From assembly GCA_002314715.1 (NCBI GenBank), contig DCGY01000075.1:1-38288 (forward strand): a DNA stretch of 38,288 bases. The letters run 5' to 3'. Positions within the stretch are counted from its first letter, which is position 1, and the number at the start of each line of letters is the position of its first letter. The notes beneath the pieces were generated by a model. The model saw nothing but the letters and a program-made list of their open reading frames with translations. It ran no database searches and had not been told where the DNA came from. The position numbers were made by a program, and so were the translations under genes. Origin of the DNA: Lachnospiraceae bacterium UBA1766 (GTDB lineage: Bacteria; Bacillota; Clostridia; Lachnospirales; Lachnospiraceae). Shown piece by piece: positions 34,574-38,288 of this stretch.

Positions 34574-35173
34574 ATGAACAAATTAAAAGAAGCTCCGTTT
34601 GTGACGGTTTCGCTGGTCGCAATCAATGTGATTTGTTTTTTTGTGAATTCTTTTCTGCAAGATAAATTGTGGGTGTTGGGACGCCTCACCGCTGTAGAGG
34701 TGCTGGGTGCCGGCCAATATTACCGTATCATTACCGCCTTCTTTTTGCATGGCGGAATCGAGCATTTGTTTAATAACATGGTACTGCTTTTGTTTCTGGG
34801 TATGATGCTGGAACAGGAGATTGGCCATTTGCCCTTGTTGGTCACCTATTTTGTGGCCGGGATTGGAGGGAATGTGGTTTCCCTTTGGTACAAGGTGATT
34901 TCCGGAAGCACTGCCGGAAGTTTGGGAGCCAGCGGTGCTTTGTTCGGCCTGGATGGATTGCTGTTGGCCATGGTTTTGTTATATGGCGGCAACCGACAGA
35001 ATCTGACCTTGCAGAGAGTTTTGTTTATGATTGTGTTTTCCTTGTACAACGGATTCAAAGGGACGCAGATTGATAATGCCGCACATGTTGGCGGTTTGCT
35101 ATTTGGATTTTTTACCGGATTGATAATATGCATTCTGAAGCGCAGAAGGAAGTATGGGAGGTATGGAGATTGA
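34574..35173 (+). CDS. Rhomboid family intramembrane serine protease
   Basis: A 199-residue rhomboid with six membrane segments. Catalytic Ser120 lies in GSLGASGALFG, and His171 in NAAHVGGLLFGFFTG, the usual Ser-His dyad. The N-terminal HGGIEHLFNNMVLLLFLG near residues 57-74 contains the conserved H-x-x-x-H-x-x-x-N motif. It would cut membrane proteins within the bilayer; the substrate is unknown. The ATG follows GGGAGAGG. It shares TTGA with the start of the next gene, so the two are translationally coupled. Confidence 0.93.
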   Translation: MNKLKEAPFVTVSLVAINVICFFVNSFLQDKLWVLGRLTAVEVLGAGQYYRIITAFFLHGGIEHLFNNMVLLLFLGMMLEQEIGHLPLLVTYFVAGIGGNVVSLWYKVISGSTAGSLGASGALFGLDGLLLAMVLLYGGNRQNLTLQRVLFMIVFSLYNGFKGTQIDNAAHVGGLLFGFFTGLIICILKRRRKYGRYGD

Positions 35174-36171
35174 ATATTAATATCTACTATGGTGGACGCG
35201 GAATTATTGATGATCCCACACTGTTTGTGATTAACAAAATGCAGGAGATTTTAGAGGAACTGAATGTAAAGGTTGCCCGATATAATCTCTACGAAGCCAA
35301 AAATAATATCACCACTCTGCCCCAGACATTAAAGGAAGCCGATGGTATCATCCTGGCGACCACTGTGGAATGGTACGGAATCGGTGGATATATGCAGCAG
35401 TTTTTGGATGCTTGCTGGTTGTTTGGCGACAAGGAGAAAATATCCAAAATTTATATGTGCCCTGTGGTAATGTCTACCACCTATGGAGAGAGAGAAGCCA
35501 AATTAAATCTTTCCACCGCTTGGGAAATCCTGGGCGGACGTCCCTGCAGCGGTATTTGCGGATATATCGAGAATTCTCTCACACTTGAGATGAACGAGCA
35601 GTATTTGAATATTATTGAGAAGAAAGCGGAAAACATGTACCGAACCATTAATCAGCACATGTTTAGCTTCCCGGCCAGCAACCAGGCGGTTCGCCAGAGA
35701 GTTGCGATTCCCCAGAATACCACTTTGACCCCGCAGGAAAGCGAACAATTGTCAGAATATGTTTCCGATGACAGCTACGTACAGCGTCAAAAAGAGGATA
35801 TTCAGGAGCTTGCCAGCTTGTTCCGCGGTTTAATGGGAAATGAAGGAGCGGACAACGAAGAAGAATATTTGACGGAATTTAAGAAGGCATTTGCCCCGCA
35901 ACCGGATTTTCGCGCGGAGTATTCCATTACCATTCCGGAAAAACCCAGGAAATTAATCCTTACCATAAAAGGTCCTCAGATGGAGATTCGTTACGGACAG
36001 CCCGATAACCCTACCGTAGAGATGGAAATCTCCCGTGTCTCCATGGAGCAGATTGTGAATGGTCGTATGACCTTCCAAAGAGCCTTTATGGAAGGCGCAA
36101 AAACCAGAGGCGATTTTAAGGCACTGCGTGTATTGGATCAGATTTTCCCCTTTGGCGGAGAAAAAAATTAA
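35170..36171 (+). CDS. Flavodoxin-like reductase fused to SCP2 sterol-carrier-like domain
   Basis: A 333-residue two-domain protein. Residues 1-180 resemble a NAD(P)H-dependent flavodoxin/FMN-reductase fold: NINIYYGGRG, then EADGIILATTVEWYGIGGYM near 57-76 and CPVVMSTTYG near 98-107. The C-terminal part from about 225 has the SCP2 pattern, with KLILTIKGPQMEIRYGQPDN and VMEQIVNGRMTFQRAFMEG-like segments (positions near 258-318). The start is TTG 35170, because GGGAGG at 35157-35162 lies seven bases before it and the TTG overlaps the rhomboid stop as TTGA; an ATG at 35128 would add 14 unrelated residues. Substrate is unknown. Confidence 0.85.
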   Translation: MNINIYYGGRGIIDDPTLFVINKMQEILEELNVKVARYNLYEAKNNITTLPQTLKEADGIILATTVEWYGIGGYMQQFLDACWLFGDKEKISKIYMCPVVMSTTYGEREAKLNLSTAWEILGGRPCSGICGYIENSLTLEMNEQYLNIIEKKAENMYRTINQHMFSFPASNQAVRQRVAIPQNTTLTPQESEQLSEYVSDDSYVQRQKEDIQELASLFRGLMGNEGADNEEEYLTEFKKAFAPQPDFRAEYSITIPEKPRKLILTIKGPQMEIRYGQPDNPTVEMEISRVSMEQIVNGRMTFQRAFMEGAKTRGDFKALRVLDQIFPFGGEKN

Positions 36172-36201
36172 AATAAAGAGATGAATGTGAGGAGCATAAA
36201 A

Positions 36202-36606
36202 ATGGCAGATAATTGTATTTTTTGTAAGATAGCGGCAGGAGAAATTCCTTCCAGAACGATTTATGAAGATGAGGCATTTCGTGTAATTTTGGACCTTGGC
36301 CCGGCAACCCGGGGACATGCGTTGATTCTTCCCAAGAAGCATGCGGCAAATTTGTTCGAATTACCGGAAGAGGATGCGAAGAACGTACTTCTGGTAGCAA
36401 AGAAAGTCGCTGCCAACATGAAAGAAAAACTTGGTATGGATGGTTTGAACCTGGTTCAGAACAACGGCGAAGTGGCCGGACAGACGGTTATGCATTTCCA
36501 TATGCACTTGATTCCCCGTTATCAGAAGGACGGTGAGATGGTGCTTTGGACACCTACCGAGCCCTCTGCAGAGGAGCTGGACGCAGTGAAGGAACAGCTT
36601 TCATAA
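36202..36606 (+). CDS. HIT family nucleotide-binding protein
   Basis: A 134-residue histidine-triad protein of the Hit/HINT type. The N-terminus DNCIFCKIAAGEIPSR is typical of the family, with a C-x-x-C pair that may bind zinc; the triad H98-F-H100-M-H102 (MHFHMHLIPR) is intact, with His100 as candidate nucleophile. Such proteins hydrolyse nucleotide phosphoramidates or dinucleoside polyphosphates. The ATG 36202 follows GTGAGGAG at 36187-36194 by seven bases; the ATG at 36181 lies before that box and lacks a site. It lies 30 bases after the flavodoxin-SCP2 gene. Confidence 0.95.
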   Translation: MADNCIFCKIAAGEIPSRTIYEDEAFRVILDLGPATRGHALILPKKHAANLFELPEEDAKNVLLVAKKVAANMKEKLGMDGLNLVQNNGEVAGQTVMHFHMHLIPRYQKDGEMVLWTPTEPSAEELDAVKEQLS

Positions 36607-36657
36607 GTACGAAAAAGGGATAGTCCCTCTATAGATAAGAAAGAGACGGAGAAAACA

Positions 36658-37500
36658 GTGAAAACAATTCAGGTAGCAACGATTACAGACAACATTAAGG
36701 AAATGTGTATCGAAGCAAATCATTTCCTTTCCAAAGATATGGAGCAGGCATTATTTCACGCTATAGAAACAGAAGAGGCTCCTTTGGGCAAACAGATTTT
36801 GGGACAGCTCAAGGAAAATATGGAGATCGCCGGAGCGGATATGATTCCGATTTGCCAGGATACCGGTATGGCGGTTATCTTTCTGGAAATCGGACAGGAG
36901 GTGCATTTCGAGGGCGGTTCCCTGGAGGATGCCATTAATGAAGGTGTTCGCAGAGGTTATGTGGATGGATTCCTTCGTAAGTCCGTGGTAAAAGATCCGA
37001 TTTACCGCGAAAATACCAAAGATAATACACCTGCGATTATTCATTATGAAATGGTTCCGGGGGATCAGGTGAAAATCACCGTAGCACCAAAGGGTTTTGG
37101 AAGCGAAAACATGAGCCGTGTATTTATGTTAAAGCCTGCAGACGGAATCGAGGGGGTTAAAAATGCAATTTTAACCGCTGTAAAAGATGCCGGTCCCAAC
37201 GCATGTCCTCCCATGGTAATCGGAGTCGGTGTGGGCGGTACCTTTGAGAAGTGTGCTTTGATGGCAAAAAAGGCATTAACCAGACCTGTTGATACCCATT
37301 CTGAGATTCCTTATGTAAAGGAATTAGAGGAGGAAATGCTGCAAAAAATCAATGCTTCCGGCATTGGCCCGGGCGGTCTTGGAGGAACGACAACCGCAAT
37401 GGCTGTTAATATCAATACATATCCCACACACATTGCAGGATTACCGGTTGCAATCAATATTTGCTGCCATGTAAACCGTCATGCAGTACGTGTATTATAA
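36658..37500 (+). CDS. Class I fumarate hydratase alpha subunit
   Basis: A 280-residue N-terminal-domain subunit of an iron-sulfur fumarate hydratase (TtdA/FumA-N type), which interconverts fumarate and malate. Three conserved cysteines for the [4Fe-4S] cluster are seen: Cys66 in PICQDTG, Cys183 in NACPPMVIGVGVGG, and Cys269 or Cys270 in INICCHVNRHA. The start is GTG 36658, with GGAG at 36648-36651 six bases upstream. The beta subunit follows after 39 bases. L-tartrate dehydratase is the main alternative, but the fumarase role is more usual in anaerobic Firmicutes. Confidence 0.93.
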   Translation: MKTIQVATITDNIKEMCIEANHFLSKDMEQALFHAIETEEAPLGKQILGQLKENMEIAGADMIPICQDTGMAVIFLEIGQEVHFEGGSLEDAINEGVRRGYVDGFLRKSVVKDPIYRENTKDNTPAIIHYEMVPGDQVKITVAPKGFGSENMSRVFMLKPADGIEGVKNAILTAVKDAGPNACPPMVIGVGVGGTFEKCALMAKKALTRPVDTHSEIPYVKELEEEMLQKINASGIGPGGLGGTTTAMAVNINTYPTHIAGLPVAINICCHVNRHAVRVL

Positions 37501-37539
37501 GAAACCGTATTATTATTAGAAGAAAGAGGATATTGATTT

Positions 37540-38094
37540 ATGGATAGATATATTACCGTACCGTTACAGGAAGCAGATGCAGTCAGCCTTAAGGCAGGAG
37601 ATTATGTATATTTAACCGGAACAATTTATACTGCCAGAGATGCGGCACACAAAAGAATGTATGAGACATTGGATGCAAAAGAAGCGCTTCCGATTGAAAT
37701 GGATCGGAATGTCATTTATTATATGGGACCTTCCCCTGCAAGAGAAGGACGTCCCATCGGCTCCGCAGGCCCTACAACCGCATCCCGTATGGATAAGTAT
37801 GCACCCAGATTATTGGATCTGGGATTAAAGGGAATGATTGGTAAGGGAAAGCGTTCTCAGGCAGTTAAGGATGCAATCGTGCGCAATAAGGCGGTTTATT
37901 TTGCTGCAGTAGGTGGAGCAGGTGCCTTATTATCCCGCTCAATCGTGGAGTCCACCGTAATTGCCTATGACGATTTGGGCACAGAGGCGATTCGCGAGTT
38001 AAAGGTAAAGGATTTTCCCTGTATTGTGGTAATCGACAGCCAGGGAAATGATTTGTATGAAACCGCTACTGCCCAATATTGTAAGAACATTTAG
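37540..38094 (+). CDS. Class I fumarate hydratase beta subunit
   Basis: A 184-residue C-terminal-domain subunit (TtdB/FumA-C type) that completes the fumarase with the upstream gene. The substrate-binding pattern GPSPAREGRPIGSAGPTTAS near residues 63-82 and the segment LKGMIGKGKRS near 97-107 are diagnostic, as is AAVGGAGALLS near 126-136. The ATG follows AGAGG at 37524-37528. It is the last protein gene; a hairpin without a rightward U-tract follows its stop. Confidence 0.94.
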   Translation: MDRYITVPLQEADAVSLKAGDYVYLTGTIYTARDAAHKRMYETLDAKEALPIEMDRNVIYYMGPSPAREGRPIGSAGPTTASRMDKYAPRLLDLGLKGMIGKGKRSQAVKDAIVRNKAVYFAAVGGAGALLSRSIVESTVIAYDDLGTEAIRELKVKDFPCIVVIDSQGNDLYETATAQYCKNI

Positions 38095-38106
38095 CTTGTG
38101 AAAAAG

Positions 38107-38140
38107 GGGTAATGTGTCACTTTTCTGTGGTACATTGCCC
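38107..38140. other. 14-base-pair hairpin after the fumarase genes
   Basis: GGGTAATGTGTCAC and GTGGTACATTGCCC pair over 14 positions with three G-T pairs and a six-base loop. It has AAAAA just before it, so a U-tract exists only for leftward transcription; rightward it is not a classical terminator but could protect the fumarase mRNA end. Confidence 0.6.
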
Positions 38141-38164
38141 GCAAAAAGAAATATAAAATTGTGA

Positions 38165-38193
38165 TTGACAAACCATAGGTGCTTATGTATAAT
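38165..38193 (+). promoter_or_regulatory. Perfect consensus sigma-A promoter of the tRNA-Ser
   Basis: TTGACA at 38165-38170, a 17-base spacer and TATAAT at 38188-38193: all twelve consensus bases and the ideal spacing are present. Transcription would begin near 38200, with about 65 bases of 5' leader before the tRNA-like sequence at 38267. Confidence 0.9.
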
Positions 38194-38266
38194 GAATCTT
38201 GCTTGTGATGAGCAGGCCTGTGTTAGCAGCACAGAATTAAATATTGGTAGAGACGCATTCGGATAT

Positions 38267-38288
38267 GGAGAAATACTCAAGAGGCCGA
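38267..38288 (+). tRNA. Probable tRNA-Ser, first 22 bases only
   Basis: The last 22 bases of the window begin GGAGAAATACTCAAGAGG, matching the usual start of Firmicute tRNA-Ser: acceptor arm GGAGAAA, then U8-A9, D-stem CTC, and the GG pair of the D-loop. The anticodon and the rest lie beyond the window, so isotype is inferred from the acceptor and D-arm only. The consensus promoter upstream supports a stable RNA gene. Confidence 0.75.

Noticed and set aside
36616..36628. AGGGA-TAG-TCCCT palindrome before the fumarase genes
   Set aside because: Five base pairs with a three-base loop and no U-tract; too small to call a terminator or operator.
1..38288. CRISPR array, transposon or prophage
   Set aside because: No regularly spaced direct repeats, transposase, integrase or phage structural gene was seen.

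Overview
The window looks like a chromosomal segment of a low-to-moderate GC, spore-forming Firmicute, most likely a clostridial species of the Lachnospiraceae type. This placement rests on gene content only: a SpoVAF/GerA-type germination protein, a TSCPD-domain protein, a TIGR01440/YwlG protein, two-subunit class I fumarase, and Gram-positive style Shine-Dalgarno sites. No rRNA or other phylogenetic marker is present to confirm it.

Region 1 (2-9601, rightward) is a nearly complete accessory Sec (aSec) locus in the order secY2 (5' end cut off by the window), asp1, asp2, asp3, secA2, gtfA, gtfB. Genes are packed with overlaps or very short gaps. In streptococci, staphylococci and lactobacilli this set O-glycosylates a giant serine-rich repeat (SRR) adhesin in the cytoplasm (GtfA/GtfB), acetylates its glycan (Asp2), and exports it through SecA2/SecY2. 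The substrate is not in the window and would be expected upstream of secY2.

Region 2 (9624-15492, rightward) continues directly with four surface-polymer genes: an SGNH/DltD-like protein, a lipoprotein with a probable TIM-barrel hydrolase domain, an MBOAT O-acyltransferase and a second SGNH-like protein. The run ends at a strong intrinsic terminator. Region 3 (15515-21841, leftward) converges on the same terminator: lipoprotein, second MBOAT, DHHW/AlgX-like protein, and two MutS-family ATPases without a recognisable mismatch-binding domain. Two membrane O-acylation cassettes therefore face each other.

Region 4 (22065-24728) holds an MFS transporter and a convergent SpoVAF-like germination gene. 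Region 5 (24899-28169, rightward) holds a sialyltransferase-type glycosyltransferase behind a clear promoter, a GT2 enzyme, a zinc-ribbon membrane protein and a YwlG-family protein. It converges with a leftward pair, the TSCPD protein and MurG (28160-29492). Region 6 (29705-32761, rightward) holds a membrane protein, a D-2-hydroxyacid dehydrogenase behind its own promoter and a terminator-like leader hairpin, a small membrane protein, a GtrA protein and a small helical protein. Region 7 (32765-34387, leftward) is luxS, mtnN and a DUF3237 gene, which detoxify S-adenosylhomocysteine and make the AI-2 precursor. Region 8 (34574-38094, rightward) holds a rhomboid protease coupled to a flavodoxin-SCP2 reductase, a HIT protein and the two fumarase subunits. 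The window ends in the first bases of a probable tRNA-Ser behind a perfect consensus sigma-A promoter.

No CRISPR array, insertion sequence, integrase, phage gene or rRNA was seen. The longest gap without a gene is about 220 bases (21842-22064). Many genes here use a GTGAG(G)-type ribosome-binding site, and several of these sites can be misread as a GTG start.
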